Below the pieces are notes generated by a model that saw only the letters and a list, made by a program, of their open reading frames with translations, was not told where the DNA came from and did no database searches. 36,811 nucleotides of DNA. It comes from Flavobacteriales bacterium 32-34-25. GTDB lineage: Bacteria > Bacteroidota > Bacteroidia > Flavobacteriales > Flavobacteriaceae. Positions 1 through 9,306 of the stretch are shown one piece after another. Numbering within the stretch: the first letter of the stretch is position 1; every line of letters begins with the position of its first letter. Position numbers and translations under genes: made by a program. The DNA lies in assembly GCA_002280815.1 (NCBI GenBank), contig NCET01000007.1, positions 1 to 36,811 on the forward strand, read 5' to 3'.

Positions 1-1552
1 AATAATTTTAGCGAATTACTTTGACTGTTTTGGAGAGAATTTAGAAACTGTTTTAGCTTTACCAGTTCATACGCTACACTTGGATTTGGTACGTTGTTCT
101 TCACAACTGGATGATATTTTAGATTCAGGAAAATTAGCTGACAACGTAAATCTTTCCCTTGGAGTGGTTGACGGAAGAAACATTTGGAAAAATGATTTCA
201 AAAAATCTTTGGCAACCATTAAAAAAGCGACTGATGCTTTGGGTAATGATCGAATTTTGATTGCACCGTCTTGTTCATTGATTCACAGTCCGTGTGATTT
301 AGATTTGGAAACTAACGATGCAACATTAACGCCTGAAATCAAGCAATGGCTGGCTTTTGCTAAACAAAAAATAGAAGAAATTATATTGCTTCAAAATTTT
401 GCTTTAGATGAAGTAAGTTTAGTAGATTCTGTATCATTTCAACAAAATACAATTGCTAACGAAAACCGAAAAACCTCGAAATTAATCCATAATGAAGGAG
501 TTAAAAATCGTGTTGCGAGCATTACAACTGGCGATGATCAAAGAGAAAATACTTTTGCAAAAAGAAGAAAAAGCCAAATTGAAGCTTTGAATCTTCCTTT
601 GTTTCCAACCACAACAATTGGTTCTTTTCCACAAACCGCTGAAGTTAGAAGCTGGAGAGCAAAGTTCAAAAGCGGCCAATTGACGCAACAACAATACGAT
701 GATTTACTTCAAAAAGAAACCGAAGAAACCATTCGTTTTCAGGAAGAAACTGGAATCGATGTTTTGGTTCACGGAGAATTTGAACGTAATGATATGGTGG
801 AATATTTTGGGGAGCAATTAGACGGATTTACCTTTACCAAAAACGGCTGGGTTCAAAGTTATGGTAGCCGTTGTGTAAAACCTCCAGTTATTTATGGCGA
901 TGTTTCTCGTCCAAATCCAATGACTGTAAAATGGGCTGAATTTGCACAATCACTTACGCCAAAATGGGTAAAAGGAATGTTGACTGGCCCAGTAACTATC
1001 TTGCAATGGTCGTTTGTTCGTAATGATCAGCCGCGTTCTGAAACCTGCACTCAGATTGCACTAGCTATTCGTGATGAAGTGGTGGATTTAGAAAAAGCGG
1101 GAATCAAAATTATTCAAATTGATGAGCCAGCTATTCGTGAAGGATTACCGTTGCGTAAAGAAGAATGGGCTAACTATTTGGATTGGGCGATAAAAGCTTT
1201 TAGAATTTCGGCTTCTGGTGTAAAAGATGATACGCAAATTCACACGCACATGTGCTACAGCGAATTCAACGATATTATTCAAAATATTGCCGATATGGAT
1301 GCCGATGTAATCACTATTGAGTGTTCACGTTCGCAAATGGAGTTATTGGATGTTTTTGCTGACTTTTCACGAAATGAAATGTTGCATTTATTAGAAAAAG
1401 CATCCGTCGTTGTTCCTGTAGATCAACTTTGGGTAAATCCTGATTGTGGTTTAAAAACCAGACATTGGGATGAAACAAAAAAAGCTTTAATCGAAATGGT
1501 CGCTGCCGCACAACAAATGCGAGTTGCCGTTGAGAATACTGTAACAGTATAA
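1..1552 (+). CDS. metE: Cobalamin-independent methionine synthase, 3' part (5' end outside window)
   Basis: This enzyme transfers a methyl group from 5-methyltetrahydropteroyl-triglutamate to homocysteine, the last step of methionine synthesis, in the cytoplasm. The frame is open from base 2 through the window edge, so the gene is truncated by the window. About 517 residues remain of a family length near 770. The C-terminal catalytic barrel is complete. The zinc ligands are visible as the His and Cys of THMCYSEF (near base 1245), the Glu of TIECSRS (near 1320) and the Cys of NPDCGLKTR (near 1445). The linker start of the C-terminal half reads LPLFPTTTIGSFPQT. A TTG at base 80 could be mistaken for a start, but coding sequence (YFDCFGENLETV) lies upstream of it. 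A strong terminator follows the stop. Confidence 0.96.
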   Translation, partial: IILANYFDCFGENLETVLALPVHTLHLDLVRCSSQLDDILDSGKLADNVNLSLGVVDGRNIWKNDFKKSLATIKKATDALGNDRILIAPSCSLIHSPCDLDLETNDATLTPEIKQWLAFAKQKIEEIILLQNFALDEVSLVDSVSFQQNTIANENRKTSKLIHNEGVKNRVASITTGDDQRENTFAKRRKSQIEALNLPLFPTTTIGSFPQTAEVRSWRAKFKSGQLTQQQYDDLLQKETEETIRFQEETGIDVLVHGEFERNDMVEYFGEQLDGFTFTKNGWVQSYGSRCVKPPVIYGDVSRPNPMTVKWAEFAQSLTPKWVKGMLTGPVTILQWSFVRNDQPRSETCTQIALAIRDEVVDLEKAGIKIIQIDEPAIREGLPLRKEEWANYLDWAIKAFRISASGVKDDTQIHTHMCYSEFNDIIQNIADMDADVITIECSRSQMELLDVFADFSRNEMLHLLEKASVVVPVDQLWVNPDCGLKTRHWDETKKALIEMVAAAQQMRVAVENTVTV

Positions 1553-1553
1553 A

Positions 1554-1594
1554 CAAAAAAGTCCTAGTTCTTTGATTTGAACTAGGACTTTTTT
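1554..1594. terminator. Bidirectional terminator between metE and the RDD gene
   Basis: A perfect 12-bp stem (AAGTCCTAGTTC at 1559-1570 with GAACTAGGACTT at 1579-1590) has an 8-nt loop. It is followed by a T run on the plus strand and flanked by an A run on the other side. It should therefore end both metE (plus) and the convergent RDD gene (minus). Confidence 0.9.
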
Positions 1595-1599
1595 CAATT

Positions 1600-2097
1600 T
1601 TAAAACTGAACAACAGTTTCTAAAGCACCGTTTTCTTTTCTCTTTTTGATTAATTCTCCTTTTCTAACCACAAATGTTTTAGAATATTCATCGTGTAAAC
1701 CCAATCCATTTTTTCTTAAAAAAGTAAAAGCTTCAAAAGGAATAAAACGACAACAAGTTCGAATAAAAACACTTCTTTTAGACGGTTTCGTTCCATTCGC
1801 ATTAACAACAATAGTATGCGTTAACAATTTTGCAATAGTGCGAGAGAAATAAACTTCGGTAATATAATAATACAAAAAGGAAACTATAACCGTATAAAAA
1901 CCAATTTCAACAGCACTTAAGTTGGTTACCCAATTAGAAAGCTCAAAATTATTGACTGATAAAGCAACCAAAATAATAGTTGTTCCTAAACTTAGCACCA
2001 GAATATAAATAAACATCAAGTCGATACTAAGATTAAAAAAACGCTGAAACTGTGTTGCCAGCAAATTATCTGTTATTGTAAACTCTTCATTTTTCAT
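1600..2097 (-). CDS. RDD family membrane protein
   Basis: A small integral membrane protein of about 165 residues. Two long hydrophobic segments (around residues 22-45 and 62-84) precede an RDD-like C-terminal region with the pattern FSRTIAKLLTHTIVV...KRSVFIRTCCRFIPFEAF...GLHDEYSKTFVV. The family function is poorly defined; some members are linked to ion or envelope homeostasis. An in-frame ATG lies 18 bases upstream (2115). I prefer the ATG at 2097, which starts MKNEEFTITDN, because 2115 leaves almost no leader after the likely promoter at 2132-2139. The gene converges on metE and shares its terminator. Confidence 0.75.
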   Translation of the reverse strand: MKNEEFTITDNLLATQFQRFFNLSIDLMFIYILVLSLGTTIILVALSVNNFELSNWVTNLSAVEIGFYTVIVSFLYYYITEVYFSRTIAKLLTHTIVVNANGTKPSKRSVFIRTCCRFIPFEAFTFLRKNGLGLHDEYSKTFVVRKGELIKKRKENGALETVVQF

Positions 2098-2131
2098 AAC
2101 GATTATTTTTAGCATTAAAAATCAACTCTCT

Positions 2132-2139
2132 CAAATATA
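2132..2139 (-). promoter_or_regulatory. Bacteroidota -7 element for the RDD gene
   Basis: TATATTTG on the minus strand matches TAnnTTTG exactly. It lies about 35 bases before the chosen start. No clear -33 TTG was seen. Confidence 0.5.
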
Positions 2140-2190
2140 GCAAATTATAAGCTAAAAACCGAGAGAAATTTTAATTATACATTCTGATTA

Positions 2191-2228
2191 AAACAAAAAA
2201 AAACAGCTACCAAAATTGATAGCTGTTT
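2191..2228 (-). terminator. Terminator of the nrdBA operon
   Basis: The arms 2201-2211 and 2218-2228 form an 11-bp stem with one G-U pair and a 6-nt loop. A long A run on the plus strand (2194-2203) gives a U tract on the minus transcript. It lies 24 bases after the nrdA stop. Confidence 0.9.
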
Positions 2229-2251
2229 GCTTTTTATTCTATTTTCTAGAT

Positions 2252-4648
2252 TTACGCTCCACACATTTCGCAATCCTCCGGACCACCTGCCTGAGCTTGT
2301 AGAATCATGGCTTTGTATTCATTAATATCAATTGATTCCGTTTTTACTTCTTCGGTAGCAGCAGCCGGTTGTTCTTTCTTGTCATTATTTAGAGTAAACT
2401 TAATCGCATCTACTGCTGATTTTGTTCTCAAATAATACATTCCTGTTTTCAATCCTGATTGCCAAGCATAGAAATGCATCGAAGTTAATTTAGCATAATT
2501 AGCATCTTGCATAAACAAGTTCAATGATTGCGATTGGTCAATAAAATATCCTCTTTGACGAGACATATCAATAATATCCTTCATTGACATTTCCCAAACT
2601 GTTTTATACAATTCTTTCAAGTCTTCCGGAATCACATCAATATTTTGAACAGAACCGTTGTGACGCATGATTTCTTGTTTCAAACTTTCGTTCCACAATC
2701 CGCGCTCTACTAAATCATGCAATAAATGTTTGTTTACCACAATAAATTCTCCAGACAATACACGACGCGTATAAATATTAGAAGTATATGGTTCGAATGC
2801 TTCGTTGTTTCCTAAAATTTGAGAAGTAGAAGCAGTTGGCATTGGAGCAACTAATAAAGAGTTACGAACTCCATGTTCCATCACTTCTTTTCTTAATCCA
2901 GCCCAGTCCCAACGTCCTGATAAATCTTCGTCTTTTAATCCCCACATATTGTGTTGGAATTCTCCTTGAGAAATTGGAGAACCTGGATAAGTTAAATAAT
3001 GACCTTCTTCTTTAGCCATTTCCATAGAAGCGGTTACGGCAGCAAAATATAAAGTCTCAAAAATTTCCTGATTTAATTTCTTAGCTTCCTCACTTGTAAA
3101 CGGCATACGCAACATAATGAAAGCATCGGCTAATCCCTGTACTCCTAAACCAATTGGTCTATGACGAAGGTTAGAATTTTCTGCTTCCTGAACTGGGTAA
3201 TAATTTCTATCAATTACCTTGTTTAAGTTTCTTGTTACACGTTTAGTTACGTTAAATAAAGCTTCGTGGTCGAATTTTCCGTTATCAACAAACATTGGTA
3301 ATGAAAGTGAAGCCAGGTTACAAACTGCAATTTCATCCTTAGAAGTGTACTCCATAATTTCGGTACACAAGTTAGAAGAACGTATCACTCCTAAGTTCTT
3401 TTGGTTTGATTTACGGTTAACAGAATCTTTATATAACATGTATGGCGTTCCAGTCTCAATTTGAGATTCCAGGATTTTTTCCCATAATTCACGAGCTCTG
3501 ATCGTTTTTCTACCTTTTCCACGGTTTTCATAATCAACGTACATGGCTTCAAACTCATCTCCGTACACATCATACAATCCAGGGCATTCGTTAGGACACA
3601 TTAAAGTCCAGGCTGCATCCTCCTGCACACGTTTCATGAATAAATCAGAAGTCCACATCGCAAAGAATAAATCTCTTGCACGCATTTCTTCTTTTCCTGT
3701 ATTCTTTTTCAAATCTAAGAATTCGAAAATATCAGCATGCCAGGTTTCGATATAAATAGCAAAACTACCTTTACGTTTTCCACCACCCTGATCTACATAA
3801 CGAGCCGTATCGTTAAATACTCTCAACATAGGAACAATTCCGTTTGAAGTTCCGTTTGTTCCACGAATGTAAGAACCTGTAGCACGAACGTTATGAATAG
3901 AAAGTCCAATTCCTCCCGCTGATTGCGAGATTTTAGCCGTTTGTTTTAAAGTATCGTAAATTCCATCAATACTATCATCCTGCATTGCCAAAAGGAAACA
4001 AGAAGACATTTGAGGTTTTGGTGTTCCTGCGTTAAATAATGTTGGAGTTGCATGCGTAAAGAACTTTTTAGACATTAAGTCGTAAGTTTCTAAAACTGAT
4101 TGTAAATCATCTAAGTGAATCCCAACAGCTACACGCATTAACATATGTTGTGGTCTCTCGACAATTTTCCCGTTTATTTTCAACAAATAAGAACGCTCTA
4201 AAGTTTTGAAACCAAAGTAATCATAATTAAAATCTCTGGTATAAATAATATGAGAATCTAAGAAAGCTGCATTTTCCTGAATTACTTTAAATACTTCATC
4301 TGAAAGTAAAGGAGCATCCTGACCGTTTCTTGGATTCACATAGTGATACATTTCGGTCATAGTTTCCGAAAATGATTTTTTTGTATTCGAATGCAAATTC
4401 GAAATTGCAATTCTCGCTGCTAACTGTGCATAATCTGGATGCGCAATAGTCATCGAAGCTGCAGTCTCGGCTGCTAAATTATCTAATTCTGACGTAGAAA
4501 CTCCATCATACAATCCTTCAATCACGCGCATTGCCACTTTTACGGCATCCACTAAATCATTTAAACCATAGCAAAGTTTTTTAATTCTTTCTGTGATTTT
4601 GTCGAACATTACTGGCTCTTTGTGGCCGTCTCTTTTTACTACGTACAT
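2252..4648 (-). CDS. nrdA: Class Ia ribonucleoside-diphosphate reductase, alpha (large) subunit
   Basis: The catalytic subunit reduces ribonucleoside diphosphates to deoxy forms. It is 798 residues, normal for the family. The N-terminal ~90 residues ([18 protein letters not shown]...) are an ATP-cone, the allosteric activity site. Active-site residues are visible: Cys217 (SSCFLL), Asn426/Cys428/Glu430 (SNLCTEIM), Cys443 (AVCNLAS) and the radical-transfer tyrosines 738-739 (GMYYLRT). The C-terminal tail ends CEMCGA, giving the Cys793/Cys796 pair that is re-reduced by thioredoxin or glutaredoxin. It lies 149 bases downstream of nrdB on the same strand, so it is probably the second gene of an nrdB-nrdA operon. 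The ATG at 4648 begins the conserved ATP-cone. Confidence 0.97.
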   Translation of the reverse strand: MYVVKRDGHKEPVMFDKITERIKKLCYGLNDLVDAVKVAMRVIEGLYDGVSTSELDNLAAETAASMTIAHPDYAQLAARIAISNLHSNTKKSFSETMTEMYHYVNPRNGQDAPLLSDEVFKVIQENAAFLDSHIIYTRDFNYDYFGFKTLERSYLLKINGKIVERPQHMLMRVAVGIHLDDLQSVLETYDLMSKKFFTHATPTLFNAGTPKPQMSSCFLLAMQDDSIDGIYDTLKQTAKISQSAGGIGLSIHNVRATGSYIRGTNGTSNGIVPMLRVFNDTARYVDQGGGKRKGSFAIYIETWHADIFEFLDLKKNTGKEEMRARDLFFAMWTSDLFMKRVQEDAAWTLMCPNECPGLYDVYGDEFEAMYVDYENRGKGRKTIRARELWEKILESQIETGTPYMLYKDSVNRKSNQKNLGVIRSSNLCTEIMEYTSKDEIAVCNLASLSLPMFVDNGKFDHEALFNVTKRVTRNLNKVIDRNYYPVQEAENSNLRHRPIGLGVQGLADAFIMLRMPFTSEEAKKLNQEIFETLYFAAVTASMEMAKEEGHYLTYPGSPISQGEFQHNMWGLKDEDLSGRWDWAGLRKEVMEHGVRNSLLVAPMPTASTSQILGNNEAFEPYTSNIYTRRVLSGEFIVVNKHLLHDLVERGLWNESLKQEIMRHNGSVQNIDVIPEDLKELYKTVWEMSMKDIIDMSRQRGYFIDQSQSLNLFMQDANYAKLTSMHFYAWQSGLKTGMYYLRTKSAVDAIKFTLNNDKKEQPAAATEEVKTESIDINEYKAMILQAQAGGPEDCEMCGA

Positions 4649-4797
4649 AAGTTTTGAGGTTTTTAAAACAGAAAATCCCTTCGCTGTTTTTAGTTATTTG
4701 TAATCTTTGTTTTTTGCCCAGTAGGCGGCACTAAAGCACGAGGCTTTGTTATTTTTACTCGAAAACGAGTCTTTTATTTATAATTTAGAACTAAATA

Positions 4798-5787
4798 TTA
4801 AAAATCAGCATCGAAAGAAATTTTCTGCGCATCAGTATCATTATTTGTACCGCTGTTTAAAACTCCTGATTTTTGATATTCAGATACTTTTTTCTCAAAG
4901 AAATTTGTTTTTCCCTGAAGCGAAATCATGTCCATAAAATCAAATGGATTTGCCGTGTTGTACACTCTTTCGCATTCTAATTCTACTAATAATCTATCCG
5001 TAACAAACTCTAAGTATTGTGTCATCAAACCTGAATTCATTCCTATCAAACTCACCGGAAGCGACTCAGTGATAAATTCTCTTTCAATATTCAAAGCATC
5101 AACAATAATTTCTTTGATTCTTTCTTTAGACACTTTGTTTACCAAGTGATGATTGTGCAAATGCACTGCAAAATCACAGTGAACTCCTTCGTCACGAGAA
5201 ATCAATTCGTTAGAAAAAGTCAATCCTGGCATTAAACCACGTTTTTTCAACCAGTAAATAGAACAGAATGCTCCTGAAAAGAAAATTCCTTCTACCGCTG
5301 CAAAAGCAATCAATCTTTCAGCAAAAGAATCTGATTCGATCCATTTTAAAGCCCAATCTGCCTTTTTTCTAATAGCTGGAAAAACGTCTAATGCATTGAA
5401 TAATTCGTCTTTTTCTGTTTCGTCTTTTACATAAGTATCAATCAAAAGCGAATAGGTTTCACTATGAATGTTTTCCATCATAATTTGGAAACCATAGAAA
5501 AATTTAGCTTCAGCATATTGCACTTCGTTCACGAAATTTTCGGCTAAATTTTCATTTACAATTCCGTCAGAAGCAGCAAAAAAAGCTAAAATATGTTTGA
5601 TAAAGTATTTCTCGTCCGAGTTTAGCTTGTTGTTCCAATCGTGTAAATCTTGAGACAAATCTATTTCTTCAGCTGTCCAGAAACTAGCCTCCATTTTTTT
5701 ATACCATTCCCAGATATCATGGTGTTTAATAGGAAAGATTACGAAACGATTTTTATTCTCTTGTAAAATGGGTTCAATTTGCGACAT
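4798..5787 (-). CDS. nrdB: Class Ia ribonucleotide reductase, beta (small) subunit
   Basis: This subunit carries the diiron-tyrosyl radical cofactor that starts catalysis in NrdA. It has 329 residues and resembles eukaryotic R2 more than E. coli R2, with motifs such as [28 protein letters not shown] and [11 protein letters not shown]. The metal ligands read as Asp43, Glu105, His108, Glu166, Glu200 and His203. The radical tyrosine is Tyr112, so this is a conventional tyrosyl-radical enzyme and not a Tyr-less variant. The C-terminal tail SFDADF is the acidic peptide that docks on the alpha subunit. It is first in an nrdB-nrdA operon. A DnaA-box-like inverted repeat lies in the region upstream. 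Confidence 0.97.
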   Translation of the reverse strand: MSQIEPILQENKNRFVIFPIKHHDIWEWYKKMEASFWTAEEIDLSQDLHDWNNKLNSDEKYFIKHILAFFAASDGIVNENLAENFVNEVQYAEAKFFYGFQIMMENIHSETYSLLIDTYVKDETEKDELFNALDVFPAIRKKADWALKWIESDSFAERLIAFAAVEGIFFSGAFCSIYWLKKRGLMPGLTFSNELISRDEGVHCDFAVHLHNHHLVNKVSKERIKEIIVDALNIEREFITESLPVSLIGMNSGLMTQYLEFVTDRLLVELECERVYNTANPFDFMDMISLQGKTNFFEKKVSEYQKSGVLNSGTNNDTDAQKISFDADF

Positions 5788-5846
5788 CGGTATTTTTATT
5801 TTAATGAGATTTAAGGATATTTTTTGCTTTTTGAAGCTTTACAAAG

Positions 5847-5890
5847 ATTGTGAAATATTGCGGGAATTAAAAGTCAAACTTATTCACAAT
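5847..5890. promoter_or_regulatory. Inverted repeat with a DnaA-box-like sequence upstream of nrdB
   Basis: ATTGTGAA (5847-5854) and TTCACAAT (5883-5890) are perfect 8-nt inverted arms 28 bases apart. The right arm includes TTATTCACA (5880-5888), an exact match to the DnaA box form TTATNCACA. The left arm read on the other strand, TATTTCACA, has two mismatches. In E. coli nrdAB is DnaA-regulated; a similar role here is only inference, since a 9-mer match can occur by chance. Confidence 0.3.
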
Positions 5891-5925
5891 ACCTCCTAGT
5901 TTTTAACAAAGACAGAAAAGGTATT

Positions 5926-5933
5926 CAAATCTA
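5926..5933 (-). promoter_or_regulatory. Possible -7 element for the nrdBA operon
   Basis: TAGATTTG on the minus strand matches TAnnTTTG, about 140 bases before the nrdB start. No well-spaced -33 TTG is evident, so this is tentative. Confidence 0.35.
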
Positions 5934-6038
5934 TTTCAAAAAACAAACCTTTATAAATCAATCATTTAAAAATTCGAAAACGTTATAAAAAGGCGTAAAA
6001 TATAGGATTTAAATAATATAAAACAAGAAAAAAATATT

Positions 6039-6617
6039 TTATTTTAACTTCGTTTTTTTCCATTCCTGAGCTACTAATTCAAGCTCTAAATACCAATCTT
6101 CACCAAACCTTCTAATCAAGGCTTCTTTGACAAATTTATACACTGGAACTTCTAACTCTTTACCTAAAGAACAGGCGTCATCACAAATATCCCATTTGTC
6201 ATAATTAACAGCTGCAAACTCTGTAAAATCTTTCACTCGAATAGGGTACAAATGACAAGAAACTGGTTTTTTCCAATCCACTATTCCTTGATTGTACGCT
6301 TGTTCGACACCACAAAGAGCAGTTTTTCCATCAAAAATCACATAAGCACAATCTTTATTGTCAATTAGCGGCGTTTCAAGATCACCATCAGTTCCTTTTA
6401 CCCAAGTACCTTGCGCTTCAATTGCAGCAATTCCTTCTTTGCGTAAAAAAGGTTTTACTTTAGGATAGATTTCCTCTAAAATTTTAGTTTCCTCTTCGCT
6501 TAAAGGTGCTCCAGCATCTCCATCAACGCAACAAGCACCATGACAAGCCGATAAATTACAAACAAATTCTTTTTCTAAAATATCTTCTGAAACTATAGTT
6601 TTTCCTAATTGAAACAT
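6039..6617 (-). CDS. DUF3109 family cysteine-rich protein
   Basis: A 192-residue soluble protein of the DUF3109 family, related in motif style to YkgJ-type cysteine-cluster proteins that may bind zinc or an iron-sulfur cluster. The N-terminus has Cys20, Cys25, Cys29 and Cys30 (CNLSACHGACC) followed by VDGDAGAPL. More cysteines occur in NKDCAYVIF, ALCGVEQA, SCHLYPIR and DICDDACSLG. The wide conservation of these cysteines is known for the family; the bound metal and reaction are not established. The gene is transcribed divergently from the small membrane protein at 6894, with about 275 bases between them. No strong terminator separates it from nrdB downstream. Confidence 0.85.
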   Translation of the reverse strand: MFQLGKTIVSEDILEKEFVCNLSACHGACCVDGDAGAPLSEEETKILEEIYPKVKPFLRKEGIAAIEAQGTWVKGTDGDLETPLIDNKDCAYVIFDGKTALCGVEQAYNQGIVDWKKPVSCHLYPIRVKDFTEFAAVNYDKWDICDDACSLGKELEVPVYKFVKEALIRRFGEDWYLELELVAQEWKKTKLK

Positions 6618-6893
6618 GGGTTGTGTTTAATCTAAAAAACAAACCATATCCTACAGCTAAAAATCAGAAAAACAAGAATACAAACCACTAAAAAACAACA
6701 ACTTAATACACTAATCCCGTCTTTTGCTGTTAAATTATAAGCGACTAATGTTAAAGCGCTATTGCTCTAAGCTATTTTTTTATAATTTTACCCCGTAATT
6801 TAGCCTGTAGAAGCAATCTGAATTTTTATACAAAAACAACAGTTTGAATTAAAAAAAGATTTCTTTTTAAAACTACAAGTCAAAATAAATATC

Positions 6894-7097
6894 ATGAAAA
6901 TCTTTACTAACATCTTAGTGTTTCTTGCAGCAGCACTTGTTATTTTCAACATCACTCAATTGGATTTCAACAATCTATTTAAAGAAGATAACGCAGTGGC
7001 TTTTATTGGAATTGCCGCTTCTTGTTGCGCCATCCTAATTCTATTGATTTTTAGAATGTCTAAAAAAATAGATGATAAAATGAACGACAAACTATAA
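6894..7097 (+). CDS. Small two-helix membrane protein
   Basis: I do not recognise a named family. The 67-residue product has two predicted membrane helices (about residues 4-20 and 36-54), a short connecting loop (DFNNLFKEDN) and a Lys/Asp-rich cytoplasmic-looking tail. Only 5 bases separate its stop from the ATG of the FAD oxidoreductase gene, so the two are almost certainly co-transcribed. The coupling suggests, but does not show, a membrane partner for that oxidoreductase. Confidence 0.7.
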   Translation: MKIFTNILVFLAAALVIFNITQLDFNNLFKEDNAVAFIGIAASCCAILILLIFRMSKKIDDKMNDKL

Positions 7098-7102
7098 ACT
7101 AT

Positions 7103-7708
7103 ATGTTTGACGTTTTAATCATTGGCGGTGGAGTTTCGGGAATGTCATGCGCTTTAGTTCTTGGCTCAGCCAAAAACAAAAAATTTGCATCTGATAAAAA
7201 AATCGGCATATTTTCACATCAAAAAGCGTCCTCTCTTCAAGATGCTTTGTTCAATAACGCTTACGGAATTCCTGCGGGAAAACTAGGTTCGGAATTACTT
7301 AGCGAAAGCATCGAACACCTAAACCAAACTTATCCTCACATTACACAAATTCAAAACGAAAAAGCACTTCGTATTGAAGGAGAAATCAATAATTTTACAG
7401 TAGTTACCAATAAAAACAGTTACAAAACTAAAGCTATTGTTATTGGAATTGGTTCTGCCAATACTTTTGATATCGAAGGTTTGATGCAATTTGTTGAACC
7501 TCACAAAAAAGCTTTACCAGAAAAACAGCGTATCCAACTTAAAAATGACGACCACAAAGTTACCGAAGGCATTTACGTTATTGGAACATTAGCTGGATGG
7601 AGAAGCCAACTTGCCATTGCTGCAGGAAGCGGTGCCGCTGTTGCTACCGACATCCTTACTTTATGGAATGGAGGAACTCAAACTCACGCTCACGATAGCA
7701 TTCGATAA
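7103..7708 (+). CDS. Minimal FAD-dependent oxidoreductase (thioredoxin reductase-like fold half)
   Basis: A 201-residue flavoprotein-like polypeptide. It starts with a dinucleotide-binding motif, LIIGGGVSGMSCAL (residues 5-18), and ends with the second FAD motif, GIYVIGTLAGWRSQLAIAAG (from about residue 153). This is the two-part FAD domain of the thioredoxin reductase superfamily. The inserted NADPH-binding domain and the CxxC redox motif of true thioredoxin reductases are absent, which explains the length of about 200 instead of 310. The electron donor and substrate are unknown. It follows a small membrane protein in a two-gene operon and converges on the S41 protease gene with a gap of 22 bases and no visible hairpin. 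Confidence 0.8.
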   Translation: MFDVLIIGGGVSGMSCALVLGSAKNKKFASDKKIGIFSHQKASSLQDALFNNAYGIPAGKLGSELLSESIEHLNQTYPHITQIQNEKALRIEGEINNFTVVTNKNSYKTKAIVIGIGSANTFDIEGLMQFVEPHKKALPEKQRIQLKNDDHKVTEGIYVIGTLAGWRSQLAIAAGSGAAVATDILTLWNGGTQTHAHDSIR

Positions 7709-7730
7709 CAAAACACATTGTTACAATTCC

Positions 7731-9305
7731 TTATTTCTTACTTAAAACCTTCTTAACCATAACATCGTCTTTCAAAACAATATCATAATAGGCTTTTTCG
7801 CCGTACAATTGTTTTGCAAATTCAGCATTGAGATAGCGTTTTACCACCAATTTGCTTTTTTCTAATTGAATTCCTGTTACATGTTTAGAAAGAAATTTTT
7901 CGAAAAGATTAAAATACAAATCAGTTGCATTCATCTTGTTTAAAAATTGCTCAAACGAAAGCGCTTTGAAAGCATTTCTGTTTTTGTCTAATTGCTCAAA
8001 AACAAAATTCCCTACAATGCCCGATTCCATTAAGTAAGCAGTTGCTTCATCGGCTTTTTCAAATTCGATTGGAACAAAGACATCAGGAACGATTCCGCCA
8101 CCACCGTAAACAATTTTACCCTTTGGTGTTTTGAACTTCAAACTATCTGCTAATTTTATACTGTCTTTATCGTACAATTCGCCATTTCTAAACCGCAATT
8201 CCGATTCTTTAAAATATTGCTCTGTTCCTTTAACATAAGGTTTTTGAATCGATCTTCCTGTTGGCGTATAATAACGAGCTACAGTCAACCGAACCGCCGA
8301 TCCATCTTCAAAACCCATTTCGCGCTGCACTAATCCTTTTCCAAAAGAACGTCGTCCCACAATAGTTCCTCTATCATTATCCTGAATTGCTCCCGCCAAA
8401 ATCTCACTAGCTGAAGCCGAATTTTCATTGATTAAAACAAACAATCTACCACTTTCAAAATCACCTTTTTTAGTAGCAAATGTTTTCTCAATCCTTCCTT
8501 TTTTGTTTTTGGTAAAAACAATCAACTTTTTATCTGATAATACTTCATCAGCAATAGCAATGGCTTCTTCCATATAACCGCCTCCGTTATCGCGAAGATC
8601 AATCACTAATGATTTCGCACCTTGACTTTTAAGTCGGCTCAAATTAGACTTAAATTCCTTGTAAGTGGTCTCAGCAAAACGATTGATTTTAATGTAAGCT
8701 GTAGACGAATTTAACATCAAACCCGCATCAACACTTTTAAGCGGAACAACGCCTCGTTTTATGGTAAACTTGATGTTTTTATTTTCAGATTTTCTATAAA
8801 CAGTCAAAACCACTTTAGAACCTTCTTTCCCTTTTAGTTTTGTAAACAAAGAATCAGTTGGTAGTTTTCGTCCAAATAATTTTGTCCCATCAGCATACAA
8901 AATTCGGTCTCCGGGTTTGATTCCTGCTTTTGCCGAAGGTCCATTTTCTATAGATTGAATAATAGCAACCGTATCTTTAAAAACATAAAAACGCACGCCA
9001 ATACCCACAAAATCGCCTTTCATGTTTTCAGCAACTTCTACTTGCTCACTTGGCGGAATGTAAACCGAATGCGGATCTAATTGGGCTAAAATATTATCGA
9101 CTGTTTTATTGACAATCGAATCGGTATCTAGTTCATCAACATATTCGTTGTCTATAAAATCAATGAGTTGATTCAGTTTTGCCTTAGAATTATTCGAATC
9201 CGAAAATTCATTTTGCCTAAAAAAACTAAACGATCCACCAATAAATATTCCTATCGCCAGAATAATGCTAATGTAAACGGGTATGTATTTGTAATTTATT
9301 TTCAC
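7731..9305 (-). CDS. S41 family C-terminal processing peptidase with PDZ domain
   Basis: A tail-specific serine protease of the CtpA/Prc group, anchored in the inner membrane by an N-terminal signal anchor (PVYISIILAIGIFIGGSF) and acting in the periplasm. It has 524 residues. A PDZ domain lies at about 85-185 (DFVGIGVRF...AGIKPGDRILYADG). The peptidase core contains NENSASASEILAG and RRSFGKGLVQ; Ser298 and Lys323, 25 residues apart as in Prc, form the expected catalytic dyad. A C-terminal extension of about 130 residues follows. The start is GTG, placed one base after the stop of the dCMP deaminase gene, which implies translational coupling in the HupE-deaminase-protease operon. Confidence 0.93.
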   Translation of the reverse strand: MKINYKYIPVYISIILAIGIFIGGSFSFFRQNEFSDSNNSKAKLNQLIDFIDNEYVDELDTDSIVNKTVDNILAQLDPHSVYIPPSEQVEVAENMKGDFVGIGVRFYVFKDTVAIIQSIENGPSAKAGIKPGDRILYADGTKLFGRKLPTDSLFTKLKGKEGSKVVLTVYRKSENKNIKFTIKRGVVPLKSVDAGLMLNSSTAYIKINRFAETTYKEFKSNLSRLKSQGAKSLVIDLRDNGGGYMEEAIAIADEVLSDKKLIVFTKNKKGRIEKTFATKKGDFESGRLFVLINENSASASEILAGAIQDNDRGTIVGRRSFGKGLVQREMGFEDGSAVRLTVARYYTPTGRSIQKPYVKGTEQYFKESELRFRNGELYDKDSIKLADSLKFKTPKGKIVYGGGGIVPDVFVPIEFEKADEATAYLMESGIVGNFVFEQLDKNRNAFKALSFEQFLNKMNATDLYFNLFEKFLSKHVTGIQLEKSKLVVKRYLNAEFAKQLYGEKAYYDIVLKDDVMVKKVLSKK

Positions 9306-9306
9306 T

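Noticed and set aside
80-82. TTG at 80 as the start of metE
   Set aside because: MetE-like coding sequence continues upstream to base 2. The true start lies outside the window.
3219-3755. Open frames on the plus strand opposite nrdA
   Set aside because: They are antisense shadows of a strongly conserved gene, with no motif and no start context.
4757-4770. ACTCG/CGAGT hairpin between nrdB and nrdA as a terminator
   Set aside because: The stem is only 5 bp, and the genes are expected to be co-transcribed. Not convincing as a regulatory element.
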